A DNA stretch of 64,000 nt from CAXBPY01 sp003455275 (GTDB lineage Bacteria; Bacteroidota; Bacteroidia; Chitinophagales; UBA10324), in assembly GCA_963977675.1 (NCBI GenBank), contig CAXBPY010000007.1:3702-67701 (forward strand). Direction: 5' to 3'. Under the pieces are notes generated by a model. It was not told the DNA's origin. It saw only the letters and a program-made list of their open reading frames with translations, and did no database searches. The position numbers and the translations under genes were made by a program. Positions 18,849 through 27,589 of the stretch are shown one piece after another; the first letter of the stretch is position 1; every line of letters starts with the position of its first letter.

Positions 18849-20603
18849 TTAGTTAGTGGTTGCTTTTATTACAGCAAATCGGATTACGATAGCTTCTGAC
18901 AACGATCCTGCAGTGTTATTTCTGACAGTGATTTTAAAAGAACCTGCGGCCATGGTATTAGCAGTTACAGTGTAAGCGCCAATTGTTCCGCCTGAATCAT
19001 GTTGAGTAATAATTACATCATTAGCTGCAACGCTTGAATTGGTAACAGTAAATGAGACAATAGTTGCGGATGCAAGTGCGGCATTATTCATAGTAATAGT
19101 TCCACAATTCTTATTAAGAGTAACACCAGTTGATTTACTCGTTATTTGTGTTACAGTTCCGCCAGCGCCAGTCGCATATCCGATTCCGGAAGTTGCAGAT
19201 GTGCTGGTGATACCGCCAACGACCTGAAGTGTAGTTCCCGGGGTTGTGGTTCCAATTCCAACACTTGATGTGCTTCCATAAACAGTCATTACAGTTGCAG
19301 GAGAGTTATCAGCAGTTCCGGAAGAGCCCGCAGCTGCTATCTTGAAATAGATATTTGAATAACCGGTTCCTGTCGATGTTCCGGCAGATAGGTTAAGATC
19401 ACCACCATTCAAATTTGTTCCACCGCTATACGCTCCTCCAGATTGAAGTGTTAAATTATTTCCTGCATTACCTGAAGTGGTATGACGCTCCATCCAGATA
19501 GTTCTTGCAGCTTGACCGTCAAAACTCAGAGAGTTTGAGGGAGATGAAACACCAATTCCAACTTTCACCAAGTTGACACCTGAACCGCCAAGCACAAGGC
19601 AATTGCTTGATCCTACAGAGGCGCTGTAACCGATAGCTGTTGCATTCGAAAGGTTATTTGATGCTGCATCTGCATTACTTCCTACAAAAGTGTTGTTACT
19701 TCCGGTTGTGTTGGTTGATCCTGCTGTATATCCAATACCAGTGTTATAGCTTCCGGTTGTAAGCGTGCTCAATGCATTATATCCACTTGCAACATTTCTT
19801 CCTCCGGTAGTGCAGAGTCTTAAACCATTTACACCAATTGCTGCATTATACACTCCTGTAGTATTAGTATAAAGTGCATTTTGACCACAAGCTGAGTTTC
19901 CATTTCCGCTAGTATTGGAATAAAGTGAGTTGGACCCCATTGCAGTATTTTGTCCTCCTGTTGTGTTTGCATACAAAGCATTCATTCCAGAAGCTGCGTT
20001 ATCAAATCCAGTTGTGTTTGATTTCAATGAACCATAACCCATTGCTGAATTATTAAAACCTGTGGTATTTGCTTGTAATGCGTTCCATCCAAATGACGCA
20101 TTTGAAGTTCCGGAAGTATTAGCCGCTCCTGCATTGTATCCAAAGAATGTACTTCCGTTGTAGGTGTTTACATTCCCTGAATGATAGCCAAAATTGGTTG
20201 TACCTTCAGTTGAATTACCAATTCTTCCGGCTACTCCATTGTTTACTCTAATGTTAAATGCAACATCATCTGTTGTTCCAATGAAATTGGTTCCATCAAC
20301 AGTTCCATCGTTTCCTGTAATTGTCCAGCCAACCCTGGAAATCAGTGGTAGCCACTGCGTGCCATCGTAGTAATAAAAACCATTTGTACCATCTGTTTGA
20401 TAAACTAATAAACCTGTAGCAGGAGAGGAGATGGCGTTTTTCTGAGCATCAGTCATTCTTGGAGCAAGCATTCCCTTTGTTGTTGAGGTTAAATCAAGAA
20501 TTGATGTTGAATTAGGGGTTGTGGTACCAACCCCAACCTGCGCCCTTGCACTACCGAGAGAAAATCCTGTTAGTAAAATAATTAGTGTAAAATTTCTAAT
20601 CAT
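18849..20603 (-). CDS. Secreted protein with tandem 17-residue beta-roll-like repeats
   Basis: 584 residues. A signal peptide ends at SARAQ, followed by VGVGTTTPNSTSILDL and GMLAPRMT...GLLVYQTDG...FYYYDGTQW, a module common at the start of Bacteroidota surface proteins. About ten tandem 17-residue units of the form xGxNALxxNTTGxxNxA follow. They recall left-handed beta-rolls of YadA-type adhesin heads. The C-terminal ~180 residues are Gly/Ser/Thr-rich with no obvious T9SS sorting domain. I chose ATG 20603 because it gives a canonical signal peptide; the frame stays open to 20774. A surface or fibre role is an inference. Confidence 0.8.
   Translation of the reverse strand: MIRNFTLIILLTGFSLGSARAQVGVGTTTPNSTSILDLTSTTKGMLAPRMTDAQKNAISSPATGLLVYQTDGTNGFYYYDGTQWLPLISRVGWTITGNDGTVDGTNFIGTTDDVAFNIRVNNGVAGRIGNSTEGTTNFGYHSGNVNTYNGSTFFGYNAGAANTSGTSNASFGWNALQANTTGFNNSAMGYGSLKSNTTGFDNAASGMNALYANTTGGQNTAMGSNSLYSNTSGNGNSACGQNALYTNTTGVYNAAIGVNGLRLCTTGGRNVASGYNALSTLTTGSYNTGIGYTAGSTNTTGSNNTFVGSNADAASNNLSNATAIGYSASVGSSNCLVLGGSGVNLVKVGIGVSSPSNSLSFDGQAARTIWMERHTTSGNAGNNLTLQSGGAYSGGTNLNGGDLNLSAGTSTGTGYSNIYFKIAAAGSSGTADNSPATVMTVYGSTSSVGIGTTTPGTTLQVVGGITSTSATSGIGYATGAGGTVTQITSKSTGVTLNKNCGTITMNNAALASATIVSFTVTNSSVAANDVIITQHDSGGTIGAYTVTANTMAAGSFKITVRNNTAGSLSEAIVIRFAVIKATTN
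19626..20192 (-). repeat. Coding tandem repeat, about 51-bp period
   Basis: This DNA encodes roughly ten or eleven consecutive 17-residue units with conserved Gly, Asn-Ala-Leu and Asn-Thr-Thr-Gly positions. The nucleotide copies are diverged, so the array looks old rather than recently expanded. Confidence 0.8.
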
Positions 20604-20818
20604 ACTTACTCGGTTTAATGAGGAATGCGTTATACCTCTTCGCTTCGATTTTGTTGCTTGTTTCGGAAAATATTTTTTCAAACTATTCCCGTTAAGCTTA
20701 TTTTTTTCCTTTTCAGCTTTTATAATTTCTTGTTCAGTGCTTCTCGCCAATCCGCTGACAATCGGGGTTGTCAATTAAATTTTTGATCATAATTAGAGAG
20801 TATCTTTAACATAGCGCC

Positions 20819-21367
20819 ATGAAAATTTATACCAAGAAAGGAGATACCGGAACCACTCAATTAATTGGTGGAACCCGAGTTTCGAAAAACAATATCCGAA
20901 TTGAATCTTACGGAACAATAGATGAACTTAATTCTTACATCGGGCTTACCCGAGATTACACAAGCGATACGCAGACAAAAAATTTTCTCAAAGAAATCCA
21001 AGATCGCTTATTCACTATCGGGTCATCACTTGCAAGTGATCCTGAAAAATCGAGAATGAAAATTCCAGATCTTAAAACAGAAGATGTGGCTTTGCTTGAA
21101 AAGGAAATTGACAGAATGAATGATTTGTTGCCAGAAATGAAAAATTTTATTTTACCAGGCGGAACTCCCGGAAATTCCATTTGTCATATTGCTCGTTGTG
21201 TATGCCGCCGCTCTGAAAGATTGATTGTAGCCTTAGCAGAAATAGAAACTACAGAACCACTGATTTTACAATACATAAATCGGTTGTCAGATTACTTGTT
21301 TGTGTTGTCAAGAAAAATATCGAAAGATGAAAATGCGGAAGAGGTCTCATGGAAACCACGACTGTAA
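20819..21367 (+). CDS. Cob(I)alamin adenosyltransferase (PduO type)
   Basis: 182-residue cytoplasmic enzyme that adenosylates cob(I)alamin to make coenzyme B12. The ATP-binding N-terminus YTKKGDTGTTQLIGG, the SYGTIDELNSYIG motif, the segment CHIARCVCRRSER and the C-terminal NRLSDYLFVLSR are all PduO hallmarks. It stands alone between divergent and co-directional unrelated genes. I saw no cobalamin riboswitch in the ~215 bases upstream. Confidence 0.93.
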   Translation: MKIYTKKGDTGTTQLIGGTRVSKNNIRIESYGTIDELNSYIGLTRDYTSDTQTKNFLKEIQDRLFTIGSSLASDPEKSRMKIPDLKTEDVALLEKEIDRMNDLLPEMKNFILPGGTPGNSICHIARCVCRRSERLIVALAEIETTEPLILQYINRLSDYLFVLSRKISKDENAEEVSWKPRL

Positions 21368-21416
21368 AGCATTTCAAACTATTAACAATCTCCACTTTTC
21401 AGAAGTAAAATTTCAT

Positions 21417-21446
21417 TTTGATTTATCATTCATAAAAATACTTTTG
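21417..21446 (+). promoter_or_regulatory. Bacteroidota-type promoter for the DUF2795 gene
   Basis: TTTG at 21417-21420, then 18 bases, then TACTTTTG at 21439-21446. This matches the -33 TTTG / -7 TAnnTTTG consensus of primary sigma factor promoters in Bacteroidota. Transcription would begin about 15 bases before the ATG at 21467. Confidence 0.65.
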
Positions 21447-21466
21447 CGGAAAAATCAGACCTATAA

Positions 21467-21688
21467 ATGTTTTGGACTCTTGAATTAGCATCTCATCTTG
21501 AAGAAGCGCCGTGGCCTGCGACCAAGGATGAACTAATAGATTATGTAATCAGAAGCGGGGCACCGCAGGAGGTGGTTGAAAACCTTCAAGAGCTCGAAGA
21601 CGAAAACGAAATGTATGAAAGCATTGAAGACATCTGGCCTGATTACCCAACACAGGAAGATTTCTTTTTCAACGAAGATGAATACTAA
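21467..21688 (+). CDS. Small acidic DUF2795 protein
   Basis: 73 residues, strongly acidic, no signal or membrane segment. The segment LEEAPWPATKDELIDYVIRSGAPQEVVENLQEL matches the DUF2795 family, helical proteins widespread in Bacteroidota and often encoded near ribosomal genes. The acidic tail (EDIWPDYP, then EEDFFFNEDEY-like residues) is also typical. Function unknown. A convincing promoter precedes it and a terminator follows, so it appears to be its own transcription unit just upstream of rpsF. Confidence 0.88.
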   Translation: MFWTLELASHLEEAPWPATKDELIDYVIRSGAPQEVVENLQELEDENEMYESIEDIWPDYPTQEDFFFNEDEY

Positions 21689-21710
21689 GTAATTCAACTC
21701 TTATTTAAGA

Positions 21711-21740
21711 AAGCGAAACATATTTCTGTTTCGCTTTTTT
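21711..21740 (+). terminator. Rho-independent terminator after the DUF2795 gene
   Basis: Perfect 10-bp stem AAGCGAAACA / TGTTTCGCTT with a 6-base loop, followed by a run of T. It separates the DUF2795 unit from the rpsF promoter. Confidence 0.85.
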
Positions 21741-21774
21741 ATTGATAACTTGATTCAATGAAATCACCTATCAC

Positions 21775-21804
21775 TTTGCAATTTAACCTCGCTGGTTATA
21801 TTTG
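21775..21804 (+). promoter_or_regulatory. Bacteroidota-type promoter for rpsF-rpsR-rplI
   Basis: TTTG at 21775-21778, an 18-base spacer, then TATATTTG at 21797-21804, about 30 bases before the rpsF ATG. Spacing is identical to the promoter of the preceding DUF2795 gene. Confidence 0.7.
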
Positions 21805-21834
21805 CCGTCCCTTAAAAAAAGGCCTACACGAATA

Positions 21835-22233
21835 ATGGTAAATCAATACGAAACAGTTATAATTTTCTCACCTATTTTGAGTGAAGATGAACTGAAAAAA
21901 GAAGTTAAGAAATTTAAAAAAATGCTTGAAGATGGAGGAGCGTCTATCATCGAAGAAAGAAGTTGGGGATTGCGCCAACTAGCATATCCAATCAAAGCGA
22001 AGTCTAATGGAATTTATTACATCATAGAATTTAATGGTGATGGCAACCTGATTTCAAAACTTGAAGTTGAATATAAACGCGATGAAAATATTCTCCGTTT
22101 TCTCACAACCTCACTTGATAAATTTGGTGTGGACTATAACAACAGACGCCGTGCGGGTTTAGTAGGCAAAGAAAGAAAAGCACGCGAAGCAGCTGTAAAA
22201 TCAATTAAAGAATCAACAACACTGGAAGCATAA
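21835..22233 (+). CDS. rpsF: 30S ribosomal protein S6
   Basis: 132 residues. QYETVIIFSP at the N-terminus, the central WGLRQLAYPIKAKSNGIYY and the later RRAGLVGKERKAREA tail are characteristic. S6 pairs with S18 on the platform of the small subunit. I chose ATG 21835; an upstream start at 21802 would fall on the predicted transcription start region. First gene of the rpsF-rpsR-rplI operon; the S18 gene follows 4 bases later. Confidence 0.96.
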   Translation: MVNQYETVIIFSPILSEDELKKEVKKFKKMLEDGGASIIEERSWGLRQLAYPIKAKSNGIYYIIEFNGDGNLISKLEVEYKRDENILRFLTTSLDKFGVDYNNRRRAGLVGKERKAREAAVKSIKESTTLEA

Positions 22234-22237
22234 AAAA

Positions 22238-22507
22238 ATGGCAGCACCAAAAAAAGATATCAAATACCTATCTGCTCAGAAGCAGATGAAGCGCCCTAAG
22301 AAATATTGCCGCTTTAAAAAATACGGTATCAAATACATTGACTACAAGGAAACTGAATTTTTGATGAACTTCATTAATGAGCAGGGAAAACTTCTTCCGC
22401 GCCGCATTACTGGTAATAGTCTTAAATACCAACGAAAAGTTGCTCAGGCGATTAAGCGCGCAAGGCAATTAGCGTTACTTCCTTATGTAGCTGATCTTTT
22501 AAAATAA
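22238..22507 (+). CDS. rpsR: 30S ribosomal protein S18
   Basis: 89 residues. The conserved core KKYCRFKKYGIKYIDYKE is followed by LPRRITGNSLKYQRK and AIKRARQLALLPY, the RNA-contact region of S18. Length is normal. It sits between rpsF and rplI in the conserved bacterial order. Confidence 0.97.
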   Translation: MAAPKKDIKYLSAQKQMKRPKKYCRFKKYGIKYIDYKETEFLMNFINEQGKLLPRRITGNSLKYQRKVAQAIKRARQLALLPYVADLLK

Positions 22508-22516
22508 TAACAAGTC

Positions 22517-22963
22517 ATGAATGTAATTTTAACACAAGATGTAGATAAGCTGGGCAAGGAAGGCGAACTGGTAAAAGTCCGCCCTGGTTTTGGCAGAAAT
22601 TTTTTATTACCTAAACGGTTGGCTGTAACTGCCTCCGCAGCTGCATTAAAAGACTTCGAAGAAAAGAAAAAGCAAGACTCTCGTCGCGAAGAAAAAATGA
22701 TGAAAGAAATCACCAAGTATGTTGATGTGTTGAAAGACACTATTTTCAAGATTGGTGTTAAAGCTGGAACTTCAGGAAAATTATTTGGAACTGTAACCAC
22801 ACATCAGCTGGCTGCAGCTATAAAAGCACAGAAAAATATTTCTATTGATAGAAAAAAAATATCAATACCTGAAGAAGTTAAAACTGTTGGAACCTTTACC
22901 GCAAATATTGATTTGCATAAAGACCTCAATGTAACTGTGAATTTCGAAGTAGTGGCTGAGTAA
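22517..22963 (+). CDS. rplI: 50S ribosomal protein L9
   Basis: 148 residues. The N-terminal domain reads VILTQDVDKLGKEGELV with the GFGRNFLLP motif. A long connecting helix rich in Lys/Glu (EEKKKQDSRREEK) and a C-terminal domain follow. It lies 9 bases after rpsR and is the last gene of the operon, followed by a strong terminator. Confidence 0.97.
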   Translation: MNVILTQDVDKLGKEGELVKVRPGFGRNFLLPKRLAVTASAAALKDFEEKKKQDSRREEKMMKEITKYVDVLKDTIFKIGVKAGTSGKLFGTVTTHQLAAAIKAQKNISIDRKKISIPEEVKTVGTFTANIDLHKDLNVTVNFEVVAE

Positions 22964-22983
22964 TAGTTTCTAAATGAAATATG

Positions 22984-23016
22984 AAATCCCGGTTGTTGGT
23001 ACAATCGGGATTTTTT
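22984..23016 (+). terminator. Rho-independent terminator after rplI
   Basis: AAATCCCGGTTGT / ACAATCGGGATTT, a 13-bp stem with one G-T pair and the loop TGGT, followed by a T run. It ends the ribosomal protein operon. Confidence 0.9.
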
Positions 23017-23081
23017 GTTTTCAATAGGATTGAATTCCGGAAAACATCGTTCACGCAAGTTTATTATTGCATTTAATCAAT

Positions 23082-25010
23082 ATGAGCAAAAAGAAAAAGC
23101 AAGAAGACAAATCGCAACCTAAGAAAAAACAACAAGCGTTCAGAATTGACAAGAGAAAAATTCTGGCAGCGCTTGGAGGAATTCTTGGGCTCACTTTTAT
23201 AGTTTATTGGCAAAGTACTTCTAATGGTTTTGTCAACCTTGACGATGACCGATATATAACTAATAACCCGCTCATCCTTCATGTTGATCCAAAATTATTT
23301 TTCTCTAAACTGCAATGGATGGGTAACTATCATCCACTTGTTCTTTGGGTTTATTCAATCATCTATTCTGTAGCTGAACTAACCCCCTCAGCCTATCACC
23401 GCGTTGAACTATGTTTTCACTTGCTTAATACCTCGCTCGTTTTATTCGTAATACTTGAATTAACTTCATTATTTGAGATTGCGGTAGTAGTTAGTATGTT
23501 GTTCGGTATTTCTCCAATGCATGTAGAATCGGTTGCATGGATAAGCGAACTTAAGGATTTAATGTACACTGCTGGATTCCTTGGATCTGCATATATGTAT
23601 ATTCGATATGTTCGATCAGATTTTAAACGGAAATTTTTTATATGGAGTATTATTTTCTTTTTTCTTTCGGTATTATCAAAAGGCATGGGAGTTTCTCTCC
23701 CGATTGTGTTGTTGCTTATTGATTATTATTTGGGAAGAAAAATTACGCGAAGTGTAGTGGCTGAAAAAATTCCATTCTTTGTGCTCTCACTGATTTTCGG
23801 AATTGTTGCAATAAAGGCGCAGCAAGAGTTGGGTGCTGTTCAGGATCTTGCTGTGTATAGTTTCCCACAGAGAATTGTATTTGCATGCTATGCTTTCATT
23901 ACTTACATCTGGAAATGTATTGTTCCTGTTCATCTAAGCGCTTACTATGGTTATCCAGTTAAAACAGGTAATACTATTGATAAGATTTATTATCTCTATT
24001 TGCCAGCTGTTATCGCCTTGCTCACTATAGTTTTTCTTTCAGTTAAGCGAACAAGAAAACTTTTTTTTGGTATTGGTTTTTATTCAGTCACGGTTGCTTT
24101 GGTACTTCAGTTATTACCCGTTGGTGGCTGCATAATTGCAGATAGATATTCCTACATACCCAGCATCGGTATCTTTATGTTAGTGGCCTGGTTGCTATTT
24201 GAAATTTATCAAAAGTCTTCAGCCATGAAAATCACTGCCATAACCTTATTTGCGATCATGACGGTTGCTTACTCATATATGACTTTTGAAAGAACTAAAG
24301 TATGGAAGGATGGGCTTGCTTTATGGGGCGATGCAATTGAAAAAGGAACACTTTCTGCGATTGCCTACAACAATCATGGTGTGTTATTAAAGTTAGATGG
24401 AAAATTAAACGAAGCAATGGCTGATTACAAGAATGCTTTGAAACTGAATCCCAGAAATGAAGATAGCTGGAGTAACATTGGACTAATCTATTGGCAGCTT
24501 GGATTACCCTTCACAAAGAAGGCCGATTCATTATTCAGCATTGCTTACAAGACTGCCATTAATCAATCTGACTTTGATAAAACCGAACCAAATTCTGTTG
24601 CGGCAATGGCAAAATTTTATAATCCGGAACACAAGGACAGATTCATTGAAACCACTCTGCAAAATGCTTTTAAATGTTTTCATGAAGGAATAAAATGTAA
24701 AGATTCTGTTGAGCTTTATTTTGCAAATGCAACTGCCAATCTTGATACTGCTATTGCAATCAGCCCTGATTTTGCAACTGCCTACGAAAACCGTGGAAGC
24801 GTTCGATCAACGATGGGAGATCAGCAAGGCGCAATAGCAGATTACACAAAAGCGATTCAACTTGATCCAAATTTTAGTGACCCGTTATATAACCGTGGCC
24901 TTGTATATTACAAACTTGGAAGAAAAAATGAAGCATGTGCCGATCTTAACAGCGCGGCCCAACTTGGTCATCAGACTGCACGAAGAGCATTGAATGATTT
25001 GTGCAAGTGA
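23082..25010 (+). CDS. TMTC/O-mannosyltransferase-like membrane protein with TPR repeats
   Basis: 642 residues. A Lys-rich cytoplasmic leader is followed by a first membrane segment and the luminal/periplasmic motif FVNLDDDRYITNNP, whose acidic pair resembles the catalytic DD loop of GT-C protein O-mannosyltransferases. About ten more membrane segments follow (to ~410), then TPR repeats (AYNNHGVLLKLDGKLNEAM, AYENRGSVRSTMGDQQGAI, PLYNRGLVYYKLGRKNEAC). The membrane-plus-TPR layout matches TMTC-like proteins. Bacteroidota are known for general O-glycosylation of exported proteins, so such a role is possible. I used ATG 23082 rather than an upstream TTG. Its stop overlaps the next gene by 17 bases. 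Confidence 0.78.
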   Translation: MSKKKKQEDKSQPKKKQQAFRIDKRKILAALGGILGLTFIVYWQSTSNGFVNLDDDRYITNNPLILHVDPKLFFSKLQWMGNYHPLVLWVYSIIYSVAELTPSAYHRVELCFHLLNTSLVLFVILELTSLFEIAVVVSMLFGISPMHVESVAWISELKDLMYTAGFLGSAYMYIRYVRSDFKRKFFIWSIIFFFLSVLSKGMGVSLPIVLLLIDYYLGRKITRSVVAEKIPFFVLSLIFGIVAIKAQQELGAVQDLAVYSFPQRIVFACYAFITYIWKCIVPVHLSAYYGYPVKTGNTIDKIYYLYLPAVIALLTIVFLSVKRTRKLFFGIGFYSVTVALVLQLLPVGGCIIADRYSYIPSIGIFMLVAWLLFEIYQKSSAMKITAITLFAIMTVAYSYMTFERTKVWKDGLALWGDAIEKGTLSAIAYNNHGVLLKLDGKLNEAMADYKNALKLNPRNEDSWSNIGLIYWQLGLPFTKKADSLFSIAYKTAINQSDFDKTEPNSVAAMAKFYNPEHKDRFIETTLQNAFKCFHEGIKCKDSVELYFANATANLDTAIAISPDFATAYENRGSVRSTMGDQQGAIADYTKAIQLDPNFSDPLYNRGLVYYKLGRKNEACADLNSAAQLGHQTARRALNDLCK

Positions 25011-25959
25011 TAAAAAAACTGACTTGAAAAAACGCTTTGACCTCTTTAAGGATAAATTTTCTTCTGCTACAAAACAGATTACACTCCCGCTCTTCGATGG
25101 ACAGAATTTGTATGATGTTTTTACTTTTCTTTTTAAAGAATTCAGAAGAGATTCTATTAATGTGCGGGCAGCATCTGTTGCATTCAGTTTTATGCTTGCT
25201 TTATTTCCATCCGTTTTGGTTGTGTTTACATTAATTCCGTACATTCCTGTTCCATCGTTCAGAGAAACAGTGCTACAAACATTGCAGGGAATTCTTCCTT
25301 CGAATGCTTACACAACAGTTTCTTCTACAGTAATAGACATAGTTGAAAATCACCACGGCAAAATCCTTTCAATCGGAATTGTTCTTGCATTTTATTACAT
25401 GAGCAGGGGAGTAGTTGGACTTATTAATTCATTTGATAAAGTTTATCCGGCATTTAGGCAGCGTAGTTTTTGGATGAAAACAGCTGTGAGCATCAAGATT
25501 ACATTTCTGCTTTTCATTCTCTTATTGCTGTCGATGTTTTTAATTGTAGAAGGAGAATTTTTTATGAAATATTTAATGCAACTGATCGGTGTACAGGGAG
25601 GGAGTGCTTATTTATTTTTATCGTCTGTAAAATGGCTAATTATCATACTACTTTTTTATTTCAGCATCAGCTTAATTTATTTTTATGGTCCTGCACTTCA
25701 TACACGCTTTCGTTTTTTTTCTGCGGGTTCTTCAATTGCCACTTTTTTAAGCATACTCACCTCGCTTGGGTTCTCCTATTTTATCAACCACTTCAGCACT
25801 TATAATAAAGTTTATGGAAGTATTGGAACACTGATCGTTCTTATGTTGTGGCTTTACTATAATTCACTTGTTTTGCTCATCGGTTTTGAACTCAATGCAA
25901 GCATCTCCATTAACAAATCAATCAAATCAAATTCTTCTCTTGAATCTAACTCGATTTAA
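24994..25959 (+). CDS. YihY/BrkB (virulence factor BrkB) family membrane protein
   Basis: 321 residues with about six membrane segments. The family signature RAASVAFSFMLALFPSVLV is near residues 50-70. Later YNKVYGSIGTLIVLMLWLYY and LLIGFELNASI complete the pattern. The once-proposed RNase BN identity of this family is obsolete; its function is unknown. The start overlaps the TMTC-like gene by 17 bases, implying cotranscription. Confidence 0.9.
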   Translation: MICASDKKTDLKKRFDLFKDKFSSATKQITLPLFDGQNLYDVFTFLFKEFRRDSINVRAASVAFSFMLALFPSVLVVFTLIPYIPVPSFRETVLQTLQGILPSNAYTTVSSTVIDIVENHHGKILSIGIVLAFYYMSRGVVGLINSFDKVYPAFRQRSFWMKTAVSIKITFLLFILLLLSMFLIVEGEFFMKYLMQLIGVQGGSAYLFLSSVKWLIIILLFYFSISLIYFYGPALHTRFRFFSAGSSIATFLSILTSLGFSYFINHFSTYNKVYGSIGTLIVLMLWLYYNSLVLLIGFELNASISINKSIKSNSSLESNSI

Positions 25960-27493
25960 TTTTTTATCTCTTCTGATTCTATTCTTCAATTGTCAAAGTG
26001 TTCAATCACAAACCAACACTGTAATTCCATGTTCTTTGAAAATTGATAGTGTATCAACACATCAAATAGTTTCACCTATGATGTCAGGATTTAGTTGTGA
26101 GAATATTTTTTTGGAAATAAATAATCCGCTTGACACCGCACTCTTAAATCAATTGAAGAAATTAAATCCGGCAGTACTTCGTTTTCCCGGAGGAATGCTT
26201 TCTAATTTTTATCACCCCATGAACAATGGCTATGGATTAAAAAAGAGTGAAATTGCTCCGATAAATGTTCAATACGCACAACAGTTACAATTAGAAGGTG
26301 TATTTACAAAACAAGCAGCTGTTAATCATCCTTATTTACATGACTTCGTAAATTTTTGTCATGCTTTAAAATCAAAAGTTTTGGTGACGGCAAATATTCT
26401 AACCGGCACCCCTGAAGAACTAATTGATGAACTCAATTATTTCACTGACAATAATGTTGAAATAGCCGGTGTTGAACTTGGAGATGAACTATATCTCGGC
26501 ATTTATCGGCAGGTATTTCCATATCCTGGAAGTTATCTATCAAAGACTCAAATGTTCGTTCAAATGGTTCATAAGTATTTTCCGAAAATAAAAGTTGGAA
26601 TGGTTGCCGCCCCGCTTGCCCGAATCAGTGATCTTGAAGGAACATCCGCAGCAGACTTCGGTTATTTCAAATCATGGAATGATGCGCTAAGTAAAACAGA
26701 TTTATTTGATGCAATTGTTATCCATGCATACACACCGGTAACTGTGCTTGAAAGCCAACCAACTGATTCGATTTTTAGAAGAGCTGCATCTGATGCTGAA
26801 AAAACTTTTGGGCGAAATGGAACAATGGTTCAGGCAATGGATTACTATGCCGAGGTTTTTCCTAAATCACCAATATGGATTAGTGAATGGAATTTATCAT
26901 TGAGACCAAATAAGTCATACTTTGTTAATACAGTTTTACAGACAATTTACATTGGTTCATTCCTTAATTTTTTAAATGAATTAAATTCTGAGAGTAGCCC
27001 GCATGTAGATATGGCAATGTTTCAAAGCATTGCAACAGGCGGCGTTTATAATCATTACGGTGCGATTGATTACCGCAGTGAAAAAGAAAAATCTTCCACG
27101 AATATTGTGAGGAGAACACCATGGTATGCATTCAAGCTGATGACTCCTGTTTTTGATGGAAGAAATCATGTGTGTGTTTCAAATACGCCCTGTGAAATTC
27201 CTATCAATTTTTATTCATATGTGGATACTACAAATTCTCAATGGTTGATTTGTTTTATGAATTATAGTGGTAAGGAAATTAAGATTGATTCTCTCATCAA
27301 TGACTCAACTGACTGGAGCGGAAAGCAAGTATCAATTGAATATATTAAAGGCGCCTTGCAAAACAGTTATGGGTGGACCCGATTTTCCAGAAACAATTAC
27401 AATACTGCTCCGGAGGCCAAGAACGAAACAATGCTATTGAAGGATTTTATTTTCCCTTCCTATGGCGTCGGAATCATTCGTATAAAGAAATAG
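25940..27493 (+). CDS. Secreted clan GH-A glycoside hydrolase-like protein
   Basis: About 517 residues. If translation starts at TTG 25940 the leader is a textbook signal peptide (short n-region, FLSLLILFF core, QSVQSQ cleavage). ATG options at 25868 and 25895 overlap the preceding gene by 92 and 65 bases. The mature part looks like an arabinofuranosidase/GH79-type (beta/alpha)8 barrel. LRFPGG lies on an early strand, ELGDELYLG stands where the acid/base Glu is expected, and WISEWNLS carries the likely nucleophile Glu. A C-terminal beta domain follows. The residue before the putative acid/base is Asp rather than the usual Asn, so activity or family may be atypical. Substrate is unknown. Confidence 0.7.
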   Translation: MNLTRFNFLSLLILFFNCQSVQSQTNTVIPCSLKIDSVSTHQIVSPMMSGFSCENIFLEINNPLDTALLNQLKKLNPAVLRFPGGMLSNFYHPMNNGYGLKKSEIAPINVQYAQQLQLEGVFTKQAAVNHPYLHDFVNFCHALKSKVLVTANILTGTPEELIDELNYFTDNNVEIAGVELGDELYLGIYRQVFPYPGSYLSKTQMFVQMVHKYFPKIKVGMVAAPLARISDLEGTSAADFGYFKSWNDALSKTDLFDAIVIHAYTPVTVLESQPTDSIFRRAASDAEKTFGRNGTMVQAMDYYAEVFPKSPIWISEWNLSLRPNKSYFVNTVLQTIYIGSFLNFLNELNSESSPHVDMAMFQSIATGGVYNHYGAIDYRSEKEKSSTNIVRRTPWYAFKLMTPVFDGRNHVCVSNTPCEIPINFYSYVDTTNSQWLICFMNYSGKEIKIDSLINDSTDWSGKQVSIEYIKGALQNSYGWTRFSRNNYNTAPEAKNETMLLKDFIFPSYGVGIIRIKK

Positions 27494-27589
27494 TTGTCCT
27501 TTACTTTTAGTGTTTCATCGAAGAATTATTTTTTTCGTTGGTAGTCGGAACAATATTTTCGGGATTCATAAAAAAATCAAACCTAAAAG

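Noticed and set aside
19626..20192. 51-bp periodic repeat as a possible CRISPR array
   Set aside because: The repeats are coding, in frame and diverged, with no spacers between constant repeats.
20604..20774. 57-codon upstream extension of the 17-residue-repeat protein
   Set aside because: The extension is basic and unstructured, and it would bury a canonical signal peptide inside the protein. ATG 20603 fits better.
20604..20818. Cobalamin riboswitch upstream of the adenosyltransferase
   Set aside because: No B12-box-like GCCACTG segment or matching leader structure was found in this gap.
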